Origin: DATJJW01 sp035491935
Lineage (GTDB): Bacteria > Pseudomonadota > Alphaproteobacteria > ATCC43930 > CGMCC-115725
DNA: 38,231 nt
Reading direction: 5' to 3'
NCBI GenBank assembly: GCA_035491935.1
Contig: DATJJW010000174.1
Coordinates: 1 to 38,231 of the forward strand
A model generated the notes under the pieces. It did not search any database. It saw only the letters and a program-made list of their open reading frames with translations, and was not told the origin of the DNA. The position numbers and the translations under genes are program-made. Positions 29,712-37,499 of this stretch are shown here, one piece after another. How positions within the stretch are numbered: the stretch's first letter is position 1; the number at the start of each line of letters is the position of its first letter.

Positions 29712-31270
29712 TCGACGTCGGTCACGGCTGTCTCGATGGCACGTTGGAGGAGGGGGAACTCTACCGCCGCACGCCGGTCAAGGCCTGGGTGGGCTTTTTT
29801 GCACTCTGTGTCGGCATGTTCATGGCGGTGCTCGACATCCAGATCGTGGCCTCCTCCCTGCCCGACATCCAGGCGGGGCTGCATATTCCGGCCGATGATC
29901 TCGCTTGGGTTCAAACGGCCTATCTCATCGCCGAGGTCGTGGCGATCATGCTGTCGGGCTGGCTGACGCCGGCCCTATCCACGGGGGGTCTCTTCACCCT
30001 GTCGGTCGTGTTCTTCACCCTGGCCAGCCTCGGCTGCGCCGGCGCGCACAGCTTCGCCGGGCTGATCTTCTTCCGCGTGGTCCAGGGCTTCTTCGGCGGC
30101 GCCATCATCCCGACCGCCTTCACCGCGGGCTATCGCATCTTCCCGATCCGGCTCCAGCCGCGTGCGACGCTGGTCGCGGGCTCGCTGGCCGTGCTGGCGC
30201 CAACCATCGGTCCCTGCCTCGGCGGCTACATCACCGAGAATTACGACTGGCCCTGGCTGTTCTGGATCAATCTGCTGCCGGGCATCCTGGTCTCGCTCAC
30301 CACCTGGTTCACCGTGCATATCGACCGGCCGGATCCACGGCGCTGGCGGCATATCGATTTCGTCTCGGCGATGCTGCTGGCCGTGGCGCTGGCCAGCTTC
30401 GAGATCGTACTGACCCGGGCGCCGATCATCGGCTGGACCCATCCGAGAACCCTGTTCCTGGTGGCGCTATGCGGGCTCACGGCGGTCTGGGGCGTGCGGC
30501 GTTGCCTGGCCGATCCCGATCCGCTGGTCAATTTCCGCATCTTCCGCCGCCGGCATTTCTCGATCGCCTGCGCCCTGACCTTCATCTTCGGCACCGCCCT
30601 CTATGGCACGGTCTATCTGATGCCGCTGTTCCTGGGCTATGTGCGGCACCATACGGCGCTGGAGACCGGCATGATCATGACGGTGATGGGCGTGGCGCAG
30701 CTTCTGTCCGCACCGGCTGCAGCCTATGCCGAGCGGCGCTTTTCCTGCCTGCTGGTCACGGGGGTGGGCTTCGCCCTCTACGGCGTCGGGTTGATCGCCA
30801 ACGGCTTCGAGACGCCGGCCACCGACGCGGCACAGCTTTTCTGGCCCCAGGTGCTGCGCGGCCTTGCCGTGCTGATCTGCTTGATCCCGGTGACCAATGC
30901 CGCGCTGAGGGGACACGATCCCGAGCATCTGCCCCAGGCCAGCGCCCTCATCAATCTCATCCGCAATCTGGGCGGCGCCATCGGCATCTCGCTGGTCGAT
31001 ACACTGATCAACCTGCGTCCGACGCCCATCGGCCAGGGGATCGTCCGTAAGCTGATGGCCGGCGACCGCGCGACGGCGGCATTCGTAGGCTTGCCGTTGG
31101 ATCGTTTCCACGGGGTGCCGATCGGTCCGGTCTCGGCCGCCGATCAGGAATTCGGCCGTCCGCTCATCGAGAGGGCAGCGGCAACCATCGCCTTCAACGA
31201 GGCTTGGTTATTGCTGGGCATCGCCATGCTGCTGGCAGCCTGTCTGATCCCGTTCCTGCGCCGCCGCTGA
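29708..31270 (+). CDS. DHA2-family MFS transporter (EmrB/QacA type)
   Basis: A 520-residue drug:H+ antiporter of the 14-helix DHA2 family. The start region, VGFFALCVGMFMAVLDIQIVASSLPDIQAGLHIPADDLAWVQTAYLIAEVV, has the family motif D1-type LDIQIV and the later antiporter motif C region LAPTIGPCLGGYI. The start is a GTG overlapping the methyltransferase stop by 4 bp. Placed last in the type III polyketide operon, it probably exports the pathway product or gives resistance to it; a general drug pump is the alternative. A repeat with a 14-bp palindrome follows the stop. Confidence 0.93.
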   Translation: MIDVGHGCLDGTLEEGELYRRTPVKAWVGFFALCVGMFMAVLDIQIVASSLPDIQAGLHIPADDLAWVQTAYLIAEVVAIMLSGWLTPALSTGGLFTLSVVFFTLASLGCAGAHSFAGLIFFRVVQGFFGGAIIPTAFTAGYRIFPIRLQPRATLVAGSLAVLAPTIGPCLGGYITENYDWPWLFWINLLPGILVSLTTWFTVHIDRPDPRRWRHIDFVSAMLLAVALASFEIVLTRAPIIGWTHPRTLFLVALCGLTAVWGVRRCLADPDPLVNFRIFRRRHFSIACALTFIFGTALYGTVYLMPLFLGYVRHHTALETGMIMTVMGVAQLLSAPAAAYAERRFSCLLVTGVGFALYGVGLIANGFETPATDAAQLFWPQVLRGLAVLICLIPVTNAALRGHDPEHLPQASALINLIRNLGGAIGISLVDTLINLRPTPIGQGIVRKLMAGDRATAAFVGLPLDRFHGVPIGPVSAADQEFGRPLIERAAATIAFNEAWLLLGIAMLLAACLIPFLRRR

Positions 31271-31301
31271 GGCTACCCAGAAGCCATTCTGCTGGCCGCT
31301 T

Positions 31302-31370
31302 GGCGGCGATTTCCTGTGCTCCGGTGCTCACGTACTTAAGTACGCTCCGCTCCGGTGCTCGGGAAATCAC
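31302..31370. repeat. Cruciform-like repeat with 14-bp palindrome after the MFS gene
   Basis: GCGATTTCC (31306-31314) can pair with GGAAATCAC (31362-31370), and the middle holds the perfect palindrome CGTACTTAAGTACG (31331-31344) flanked by repeated TCCGGTGCTC. The left arm matches GGCGGTGATTTCC at 6868. It looks like a dispersed repeat and may also end transcription of the polyketide operon. Confidence 0.6.
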
Positions 31371-31431
31371 CACAATACGACTTACCGGAGCGGCCTCTGG
31401 AAACAGCCTCTGGAGCCAGCGCAGGAACTAT

Positions 31432-31794
31432 TTAGGCGGCGTTCGACTTCTTCGGCTGGACATAGGCCAGCGCGGCATGTTCGGCGCAGTAGGGCTTGCC
31501 CGGCAGCGCGCGCTCGCCACAGAAATGGAAGCCCTTCTCGCCCGGATGGCCATGCGGCCAGGAACAGGTCGGGCCGGCGAAGCCGAGGAATTTCGGCACG
31601 GCCTTGATCCGGGGACGGCTGACCGGACCCGACTTCAAGGGCGAGGGGCGGGGGGTGAGCGACAGGCGATGCGCCTTACCGACCACGGCATTCTTGGTGA
31701 TGCCGAGACGGCGGCCGATTTCCGCCGTCGAATGACCTTCAGCCCAAAGAGATGTCAGTGCGGTGATCCGCTCCTCAGTCCAGACACTATCCAT
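31432..31794 (-). CDS. gcrA: GcrA-family cell-cycle regulator
   Basis: A 120-residue GcrA protein. The N-terminal DNA-binding part (about 1-46) reads WTEERITALTSLWAEGHSTAEIGRRLGITKNAVVGKAHRL, the family helix-turn-helix. The C-terminal part CSWPHGHPGEKGFHFCGERALPGKPYCAEH carries the conserved cysteines and histidines. In Caulobacter GcrA binds sigma-70 and activates promoters with CcrM-methylated GANTC sites. It is somewhat shorter than the Caulobacter protein because the middle linker is short. Upstream lies a cluster of GANTC sites with DnaA-box-like sequences, which suits cell-cycle control of this gene. It marks the organism as an alphaproteobacterium. Confidence 0.95.
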   Translation of the reverse strand: MDSVWTEERITALTSLWAEGHSTAEIGRRLGITKNAVVGKAHRLSLTPRPSPLKSGPVSRPRIKAVPKFLGFAGPTCSWPHGHPGEKGFHFCGERALPGKPYCAEHAALAYVQPKKSNAA

Positions 31795-31819
31795 GACCAG
31801 TCCTCGGCAAGGGTTTCAA

Positions 31820-31835
31820 CTACCATATACGGTAG
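31820..31835. promoter_or_regulatory. Inverted repeat just upstream of gcrA
   Basis: CTACC (31820-31824) and GGTAG (31831-31835) flank ATATAC, making a nearly symmetric 16-bp dyad 26 bp upstream of the gcrA ATG. A second dyad, GGTAT-CTAA-ATACC, is at 31952-31965. Either may be an operator for cell-cycle control; the binding protein is unknown. Confidence 0.4.
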
Positions 31836-31872
31836 CGGTTCTGGTCATGGACCGCAATATTTATGGTGCCGC

Positions 31873-32044
31873 GACTCGGCTAAAAGCTGTGGACGACTCT
31901 GTGGAGAAGTCGGAGTCAAGGGCCGCGGGCGCGAATCACAACGATTCATACGGTATCTAAATACCAAAATTCATTGGTGCTGCTATTTTTGTCAGCCACA
32001 ATATCTAGTAGGGGCTGCTATGTGCCGACTCGGACACCCGAGTC
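31873..32044. promoter_or_regulatory. Cluster of seven GANTC sites with two DnaA-like boxes upstream of gcrA
   Basis: GANTC (the CcrM methylation site) occurs at 31873, 31895, 31913, 31933, 31943, 32027 and 32040. Five fall within 75 bp, where chance predicts well under one. Two near-matches to the DnaA box lie among them: TGTGGACGA at 31888-31896 and TGTGGAGAA at 31900-31908 (8 of 9 to the reverse consensus TGTGGATAA). In Caulobacter DnaA activates gcrA and GcrA acts at methylated GANTC, so this is a likely cell-cycle control region for gcrA. Confidence 0.6.
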
Positions 32045-32272
32045 GCCATGGCCCGGTCGGCCTATTCCTGTACCCCAACGGCGGGAAGCGACGTCGCATT
32101 GGCCGACGGCGTCAGCACGAGGGAGAAACAGCTGTTTGAACCACGACATGCAGGAACACCTGACGCCCGCCGCACCCGCGGACGGCCCCATCCCGCCGCG
32201 ATGGCGACGAAATGGGGCCCGCACGCCAGGAGGCGGCTGGGCGCGCAGGGGCCGTGGTTCAGAGGGTTTGCG

Positions 32273-32737
32273 TCAGGCCGGCTGGGATTCCGGTTCGTCG
32301 CCGACGGTTTCGGCCTCGACGATCTCCGCCTGCTCGGACTCGGCGCCGGAGGTCGAGACCGCTTCGCCTTCGCCCTCGGCTTCCGTATCCGGCATCGGAT
32401 CGGCCGGGGTGGTCGGGCGCTGCATCATATGCGCCGGGTTCTCACCATTGGCGTTCATGATGCGGAAGTAGTGCTCGGCGTGCTGATAAAAATTCTCTGC
32501 CGCGATGCGGTCGCCGGCGGAGGCCGCCTCACGAGCGAGCGCCACATAGCGTTCGAATACCTGATAGGCATTGCCGCGAATTTTGATACCCGGGCCGTTG
32601 CTGTCAAAGGTCTGTTGGCGGTGCGGGGAACGCTGGCGGTTGCCACCGCCATTGTTGTTGTGCCCGTTCATCATGTTGCCGCCGCTGCCGCCGTTGTTGT
32701 TGCGGCCGCGCGACCGTTTGTTGGGACCTGATCTCAT
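32273..32737 (-). CDS. DUF4167 domain protein
   Basis: A 154-residue protein with the alphaproteobacterial DUF4167 domain at about 45-100 (QTFDSNGPGIKIRGNAYQVFERYVALAREAASAGDRIAAENFYQHAEHYFRIMNA). The N-terminal 40 residues are rich in Arg, Asn and Gly (RSRGRNNNGGSGGN and more), which suggests RNA or nucleic-acid binding; the C-terminus is acidic and disordered. The function is not established. The position next to prmC-prfA is conserved in Rhodospirillales-type genomes as far as I recall. A REP-like element lies upstream. Confidence 0.92.
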   Translation of the reverse strand: MRSGPNKRSRGRNNNGGSGGNMMNGHNNNGGGNRQRSPHRQQTFDSNGPGIKIRGNAYQVFERYVALAREAASAGDRIAAENFYQHAEHYFRIMNANGENPAHMMQRPTTPADPMPDTEAEGEGEAVSTSGAESEQAEIVEAETVGDEPESQPA

Positions 32738-32860
32738 GGCGCCTGTCGACGATGAATTGATGCTATGACGGTGGCTTGGTCCACGGCACCGACACGCAAA
32801 TCGCGCGGCAAAGACCCTATGGCTGGAATTACTCGGGGGCGGGAGATGCGCCCGAAACCC

Positions 32861-32880
32861 GTCATGGCCGACCCGTCAAT
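32861..32880. repeat. REP-like half element upstream of DUF4167
   Basis: CCGTCATGGCCGACCCGTCA at 32861-32880 carries the same CCGTCATGGCCG arm as the elements at 7835 and 12321, but the matching right arm is degenerate. It lies in the 194-bp gap between prmC and the DUF4167 gene; nothing else is recognised in that gap. Confidence 0.4.
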
Positions 32881-32931
32881 GGCGAACCCTAGTCGTGCGC
32901 GCGCCGCTTTCCAATAGTTATTTTGGCTACC

Positions 32932-33777
32932 CTAGGGTGCTTGGGCCACAATCACGCGCTCTATGTTGCCCAAGTCACGCTTGATCTCGATGCTCGGCAA
33001 ATTTTGCCTAGTCAAAATGGCGGCAATGTCTTGGGCCTGACCCTGGCCGCATTCGAAGGCCGCGATGCCGCCGGATTGAAGCAGCCGGCGGGCGGCCGGC
33101 GCCAGGATACGGTAGGGCGCGAGCCCATCCGGGCCGCCATCCAGCGCCAGGGGCGGGTCGTGCAGCCTGACCTCGGGCATGAGCGTGGGCAGGTCGGCAC
33201 TGGCGATATAGGGCGGGTTCGAGATGACGATGTCGAATGGGCCGCCGAGACTTGTATCCCAATCGCCGACGACGAAGCTGGCGCGGTGGTTGAGATTCAA
33301 ACGCCGGGCATTCTCTGCCGCGACTCGGGCTGCACCCTCCGCCCGGTCGACGCCCAGCCCCCAGGCATTCTTCAATTCCGAGAGCAGCGCCAGCAGCAGA
33401 CAGCCGGTACCGGTGCCGAAATCGACGAGTCGCAGCGGCCGGCTCCTGTCATCGATCTGTGCCAGCACCGCTTCCACCAGCGTTTCGCTGTCGGGGCGCG
33501 GGTCGAGCGTGTCGGGGCCGAGCAGGAAATCGAGGCTCCAGAATTCGCGCGAGCCTAAGATGCGCGATAGGGGCTCATGTGCTCGCCGCCGCGCCAGCAG
33601 CGCCTCGAAGCGTGCCACCTGGGCTCCATCCAGCTCGGTCTCGGGCCAGGACATGATGGTGCTGAAGCTGATGCCGGATGCATGCGCCAGCAAAAACCGG
33701 GCCTCGCGCATCGGCTGCTCGATATCGCTCTGGCGCAGGAGCGCCGCCGCCATGCGCAGGAGGGTTTCGATGCGCAT
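32932..33777 (-). CDS. prmC: Peptide chain release factor N5-glutamine methyltransferase
   Basis: A 281-residue PrmC (HemK), which methylates the glutamine of the GGQ motif of release factors with S-adenosylmethionine. The N-terminal helical domain that binds the release factor has the PMREARFLLAHA and EPLSRILGSREFWSLDF segments. The catalytic domain has the SAM motif LVDFGTGTGCLLLALLSE (about 134-151) and the NPPY substrate motif in IVISNPPYIAS (about 186-196). It lies 14 bp after prfA, its substrate gene, in the usual hisS-prfA-prmC order. Confidence 0.97.
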   Translation of the reverse strand: MRIETLLRMAAALLRQSDIEQPMREARFLLAHASGISFSTIMSWPETELDGAQVARFEALLARRRAHEPLSRILGSREFWSLDFLLGPDTLDPRPDSETLVEAVLAQIDDRSRPLRLVDFGTGTGCLLLALLSELKNAWGLGVDRAEGAARVAAENARRLNLNHRASFVVGDWDTSLGGPFDIVISNPPYIASADLPTLMPEVRLHDPPLALDGGPDGLAPYRILAPAARRLLQSGGIAAFECGQGQAQDIAAILTRQNLPSIEIKRDLGNIERVIVAQAP

Positions 33778-33791
33778 GGGCGGATCGGAGC

Positions 33792-34871
33792 TCAGGAGAT
33801 TTCGGCGAGCTTCGCCGCCTGGTCCTCCGCGACCAGGGCTTCGATGATCTCGTCCAGCGCCTCGCCCGAAACGATCTTGTCGATCTTGTAGAGGGTAAGG
33901 TTGATGCGGTGGTCGGTCACCCGGCCTTGCGGGAAATTATAGGTGCGGATGCGCTCCGAGCGGTCCCCGGAGCCGACCTGGCTCTTGCGATCGGCTGCAC
34001 GCTCGGCGTCGCGTGCCTGGCGTTCCATGTCGTAGAGGCGCGAGCGCAGCACCTTCAAGGCTTTGGCCTTGTTCTTGTGCTGCGATTTCTCGTCCTGCTG
34101 AATGACGACCAGGCCCGTCGGCAGATGGGTGATGCGCACGGCGCTGTCGGTAGTGTTGACCGATTGGCCGCCGGGGCCGCTCGACCGATAGACGTCGATG
34201 CGCAGATCCTTGTCCTCGATCTGGATATCGACTTCTTCCGCCTCGGGCAGCACGGCGACGGTGGCGGCCGAGGTATGGATGCGTCCTTGCGTCTCGGTCT
34301 CGGGCACACGCTGCACCCGGTGCACGCCCGATTCGAATTTCAGCCGCGCGAACACGCCGCGGCCGGTGATGGTCGCGGTCGCCTCGCGATAGCCGCCGAG
34401 GTCGCTTTCCGACAGGCTCAAGACCTCGAAGCGCCAGCCATGGCCTTCGGCATAGCGCTGGTACATGCGGAACAGCACGGAAGCGAACAGGGCGGCTTCC
34501 TCGCCGCCGGTGCCGGCACGCACTTCCAGGATGGCGTTCTTCTCGTCGGCCTCGTCCTTGGGCAGGAGCTGGATCTGCACCTCGCGTTCGAGCTGGGGCA
34601 GACGTTCCTTGAGATCCTGGAATTCCTCCTCGGCCAGCGCCTTCAAATCCGGATCGCTGTTGTCGGCGATCATCGCGCCCAGATTCTGCATCTCGGCCTG
34701 CGCGTTGCGCAGCGCCTCGATGCTCTCGACGATCGGCGTGAGATCGCTCAGTTCCTTGGACAGCTTCTGGAAGCTCGACGCCTCGACGTTGGGGCCGGCC
34801 AGGATGTCGTGCAGCTCCGCATGGCGGGCGCGCAGGCGATGCAGCTTGTCTTCGAAGGCCGGGGTGCTCAT
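33792..34871 (-). CDS. prfA: Peptide chain release factor 1
   Basis: A 359-residue RF1, which reads UAA and UAG in the ribosomal A site. The GGQ motif that triggers peptide release is at 234-236 (SSGPGGQSVNTTDSAVRITH). The stop-codon-reading tripeptide of RF1 (PxT) is PET at 190-192 (RVPETETQGRIHTS), so it is RF1 and not RF2. The ATG overlaps the last base of the hisS TGA, and prmC follows. Confidence 0.98.
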   Translation of the reverse strand: MSTPAFEDKLHRLRARHAELHDILAGPNVEASSFQKLSKELSDLTPIVESIEALRNAQAEMQNLGAMIADNSDPDLKALAEEEFQDLKERLPQLEREVQIQLLPKDEADEKNAILEVRAGTGGEEAALFASVLFRMYQRYAEGHGWRFEVLSLSESDLGGYREATATITGRGVFARLKFESGVHRVQRVPETETQGRIHTSAATVAVLPEAEEVDIQIEDKDLRIDVYRSSGPGGQSVNTTDSAVRITHLPTGLVVIQQDEKSQHKNKAKALKVLRSRLYDMERQARDAERAADRKSQVGSGDRSERIRTYNFPQGRVTDHRINLTLYKIDKIVSGEALDEIIEALVAEDQAAKLAEIS

Positions 34872-36124
34872 CAGGCGCGACCGTCCAATGCCGCCAGGCG
34901 GTCGAGCAAGGAGGATTCGGCCACCTCTTCCTGCGTGCCCTCATCGAGCAGGCGCAGGCTGACCACGCCCTTGGCGATCTCGTCCTCGCCCAGCATGACC
35001 GCATAGCGGGCATTGATCTTGTTGGCGCGCTTCATACGCTTGCCGGCGTTGCCGCTATAGCCCAGATCCACGGCCCAGCCGGCATGACGCAGCTTCTGGG
35101 TCAGCACCAGGGCCTTCAGCTCCGCCGCTTCGCCGATCGGCACGATGGATATCGCGCGAGGGGCGGCCACCGGCTCGGCCAGCAGCATGGCCAGGCGTTC
35201 GATGCCGCCGGCCCAGCCGACCGCAGGCATCTCCGGGCCGCCCATGACCGGCATCAGCCCGTCATAACGGCCGCCGCCCAGCACCGTGCCCTGAGAGCCC
35301 AGCGAGGTGGTGATGAACTCGAAGGCGGTATGGCTGTAATAGTCGAGGCCTCGCACGAGGCGCGGGTTCAGCTCGTAGGATATGCCCAGCGCGTCGAGGC
35401 CGCGGCGCACGGAGGCAAAGAAATCCTTGGAACTCTGGTTCAGGTAATGCTCGAAGGACGGCGCCTTGGCGACGATCGCCTTGTCGCCCTCATCCTTGGA
35501 ATCGAGGATGCGCAAGGGGTTGCGCGAGAGACGGTTGCGGCTGTCCTCGGACAACCCGTCCAGATGCTGGGTGAAGAAATCGACCAGTGCCGCCCGATAG
35601 GCCTGCCGGCTCTCGGTATCGCCCAGCGTGTTGAGCTCCAGCACGCAGGAGGGCAGCACGCCCAGCTCGCCCAGGATATGCGCGCCGAGTGCGATGACCT
35701 CGGCATCGGCCTGCGGCTGGGCCGGGCCCAGCAGCTCGACGCCGATCTGATGGAATTGCCGGTAACGGCCCTTCTGCGGCCGCTCGTGGCGGAACATCGG
35801 GCCGCTATAGAAGAATTTCAGCGGCGTGGCTTGCGTGAGGCCGTTGGACAGCACGGCGCGCGCGACAGCGGCGGTGCCCTCGGGACGCAGCGACAGCTTG
35901 TCGCCCGAGCGATCCTCGAAGGTGTACATCTCCTTGGAGACGATATCGGTCGCCTCGCCGATCGGGCGCGAGAACACCTCGGTAAACTCGAAGATCGGCG
36001 TCGCGATCTCCTCGAAGCCATAGCGCTGGGCTATGAGCCGTGCCGTTTCGGCGACGATGCGGTGGCGGCGGGCATCTTCGGGCAGCAGATCCTGCGTGCC
36101 GCGCACCGCCTGGAGCTGAGCCAT
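34871..36124 (-). CDS. hisS: Histidine--tRNA ligase
   Basis: A 417-residue class II histidyl-tRNA synthetase. Motif 2 is FYSGPMFRHERPQKGRYRQFHQIGVELLG (about 105-133); the histidine-specific motif is RGLDYYSHTAFEFI (about 259-272); motif 3 is near GWAGGIERLAMLL. The C-terminal anticodon-binding domain has VDLGYSGNAGKRMKRANKINARYAVMLGEDEIAKGVVSLRLLDEGTQEEV. The ATG at 36124 gives the family start MAQLQAVRGTQDLLPED. prfA is coupled at the stop. Confidence 0.98.
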   Translation of the reverse strand: MAQLQAVRGTQDLLPEDARRHRIVAETARLIAQRYGFEEIATPIFEFTEVFSRPIGEATDIVSKEMYTFEDRSGDKLSLRPEGTAAVARAVLSNGLTQATPLKFFYSGPMFRHERPQKGRYRQFHQIGVELLGPAQPQADAEVIALGAHILGELGVLPSCVLELNTLGDTESRQAYRAALVDFFTQHLDGLSEDSRNRLSRNPLRILDSKDEGDKAIVAKAPSFEHYLNQSSKDFFASVRRGLDALGISYELNPRLVRGLDYYSHTAFEFITTSLGSQGTVLGGGRYDGLMPVMGGPEMPAVGWAGGIERLAMLLAEPVAAPRAISIVPIGEAAELKALVLTQKLRHAGWAVDLGYSGNAGKRMKRANKINARYAVMLGEDEIAKGVVSLRLLDEGTQEEVAESSLLDRLAALDGRA

Positions 36125-36167
36125 GACCAGTGGACCTTTGGGTTAACGGACTGAACTAGAAACGAAA

Positions 36168-36201
36168 CCGCCGCCCGGACCGGCTATGGCGCGGGCGGCG
36201 G
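36168..36201 (-). terminator. GC-rich hairpin after ispG
   Basis: CCGCCGCCCG (36168-36177) and CGGGCGGCGG (36192-36201) pair perfectly with a 14-base loop. In the minus-strand transcript the hairpin lies 30 bases after the ispG stop and is followed by TTTCGTTTC, a weak U-rich tail. It probably ends much ispG transcription before hisS, which would then have its own promoter in 36125-36167. Confidence 0.65.
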
Positions 36202-36230
36202 GTATGGGTACTCTATATCGGTGGGCGGCG

Positions 36231-37370
36231 CTACTCGGCCGCCGCTTCGGCCGCCTCGGCCTCGGCCTCGGCCTTGGCCGCTTCGAGCTGGGCGGCTTTC
36301 TGTTCGACCAGATGAACCAGGTGGTCGACGATGTTCTTGTCCTTCAGGCGATGATCCGGCAGGCCGGCGATGTAGACCTGATGGGTGTCGTTGCCGCCGC
36401 CGGTGAAGCCGATATCGGTCTCGCGTGCCTCGCCCGGGCCGTTGACCACGCAGCCTATGACCGAGAGGGTGAGCGGCGTGGTGATGTGGGCCAGGCGCTC
36501 TTCCAGCACCTCGACGGTCTTGATGACCTCGAAATTCTGGCGCGCGCAGGAGGGGCAGGAGATGACGGTGACGCCGCGACGGCGCAGGCCCAGCGCCTTC
36601 AGGATGTCGTAACCGACCTTGACCTCCTCGACCGGATCGGCCGAGAGCGAGACGCGCAGCGTATCGCCGATACCGGCCCAGAGCAGCGAGCCCAGACCAA
36701 TGGACGACTTGATCGTGCCCATACGGAGCGCGCCGGCCTCGGTCACCCCCAGATGCAAGGGGTAGTCGCAGGCTTCGGACAGCGCCTGGTAGGCTGCCAC
36801 CGCCAGGAAGACGTCGGAGGCCTTGCAGGAGATCTTGAACTCGAAGAAATCATTGTCCTCGAGGATCTTGGCATGGTTGAGCGCGGATTCGACCATCGCC
36901 TCGGGGCAGGGCTCGCCGTAACGCTCCAGGAGTTCCTTCTCCAGAGAGCCGGCGTTGACGCCGATGCGGATCGAGCAATTGTTGTCCTTGGCGGCCTTCA
37001 CCACCTCGCGCACGCGCTCGGCCGAGCCGATATTGCCGGGATTGATGCGTAGGCAGGCGGCACCGGCCTTGGCGGCTTCGATGCCACGCTTGTAGTGGAA
37101 ATGGATGTCGGCGACGATCGGGATCGGCGACGCCTTGACGATGTGGTGCAGTGCCGCGGTCGATTCTTCGTCGGGGCAGGAGACACGGACGATGTCGCAG
37201 CCGGCAGCAGCCGCGGCCTGGATTTGAGCCACCGTCGCCGCGACGTCATGCGTCAGCGTATTTGTCATGGTCTGCACCGTGATCGGCGCATCGCCGCCGA
37301 CCGGCACGTTGCCAACCATGATCTGACGGGACTTACGGCGGATGACGTCGCGATAGGGACGCACGCTCAT
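36231..37370 (-). CDS. ispG: Flavodoxin/ferredoxin-dependent 4-hydroxy-3-methylbut-2-enyl-diphosphate synthase
   Basis: A 379-residue IspG (GcpE), which reductively converts 2-C-methylerythritol 2,4-cyclodiphosphate to HMBPP in the MEP isoprenoid pathway. The [4Fe-4S] ligands are Cys272, Cys275 and Cys307 with Glu314 (SCPSCARQ and GCVVNGPGE). The TIM-barrel part has IVADIHFHYKRGIEAAKAG and LRINPGNIGS. The last 25 residues are an Ala/Glu-rich tail. It lies between rodZ and hisS, a conserved order in alphaproteobacteria. Confidence 0.98.
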   Translation of the reverse strand: MSVRPYRDVIRRKSRQIMVGNVPVGGDAPITVQTMTNTLTHDVAATVAQIQAAAAAGCDIVRVSCPDEESTAALHHIVKASPIPIVADIHFHYKRGIEAAKAGAACLRINPGNIGSAERVREVVKAAKDNNCSIRIGVNAGSLEKELLERYGEPCPEAMVESALNHAKILEDNDFFEFKISCKASDVFLAVAAYQALSEACDYPLHLGVTEAGALRMGTIKSSIGLGSLLWAGIGDTLRVSLSADPVEEVKVGYDILKALGLRRRGVTVISCPSCARQNFEVIKTVEVLEERLAHITTPLTLSVIGCVVNGPGEARETDIGFTGGGNDTHQVYIAGLPDHRLKDKNIVDHLVHLVEQKAAQLEAAKAEAEAEAAEAAAE

Positions 37371-37499
37371 GGTACTCGGGCTTCCGATAATTGACCGGTA
37401 GTGGCTGATATAGCGCGTTTGATGCGCCGCAGGAAGCCTAGCGCTAGCCGCATTGCGGCCGGCACATGGCCCCTGTCGGCCGTGGCGCGGATAGTGCCG

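Larger units (their letters stand above)
31795..32272. other. 478-bp gene-free region between DUF4167 and gcrA genes
   Basis: No convincing gene is present. The gcrA-side part (31795-32050) holds the two dyads, the GANTC cluster, the DnaA-like boxes and an AT-rich tract at about 31930-32010. The rest, up to the DUF4167 stop at 32273, is GC-rich; the frames open there have no start signal or family resemblance and are treated as non-coding. I see no clear terminator for the DUF4167 gene. Confidence 0.5.

Noticed and set aside
31873..32044. GANTC/DnaA-like cluster as a replication origin
   Set aside because: Only two imperfect DnaA-like boxes are present and the usual origin neighbours (hemE, dnaA, parAB) are absent; control of gcrA is the simpler reading.
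32018..32224. 68-codon minus-strand frame between DUF4167 and gcrA genes
   Set aside because: Odd composition with many Arg/Gly/Cys, no start signal, no resemblance to a known small protein.
33678..35006. Open frame of 442 codons on the plus strand opposite prmC and prfA
   Set aside because: It covers two unmistakable housekeeping genes on the other strand and has no recognisable domain.
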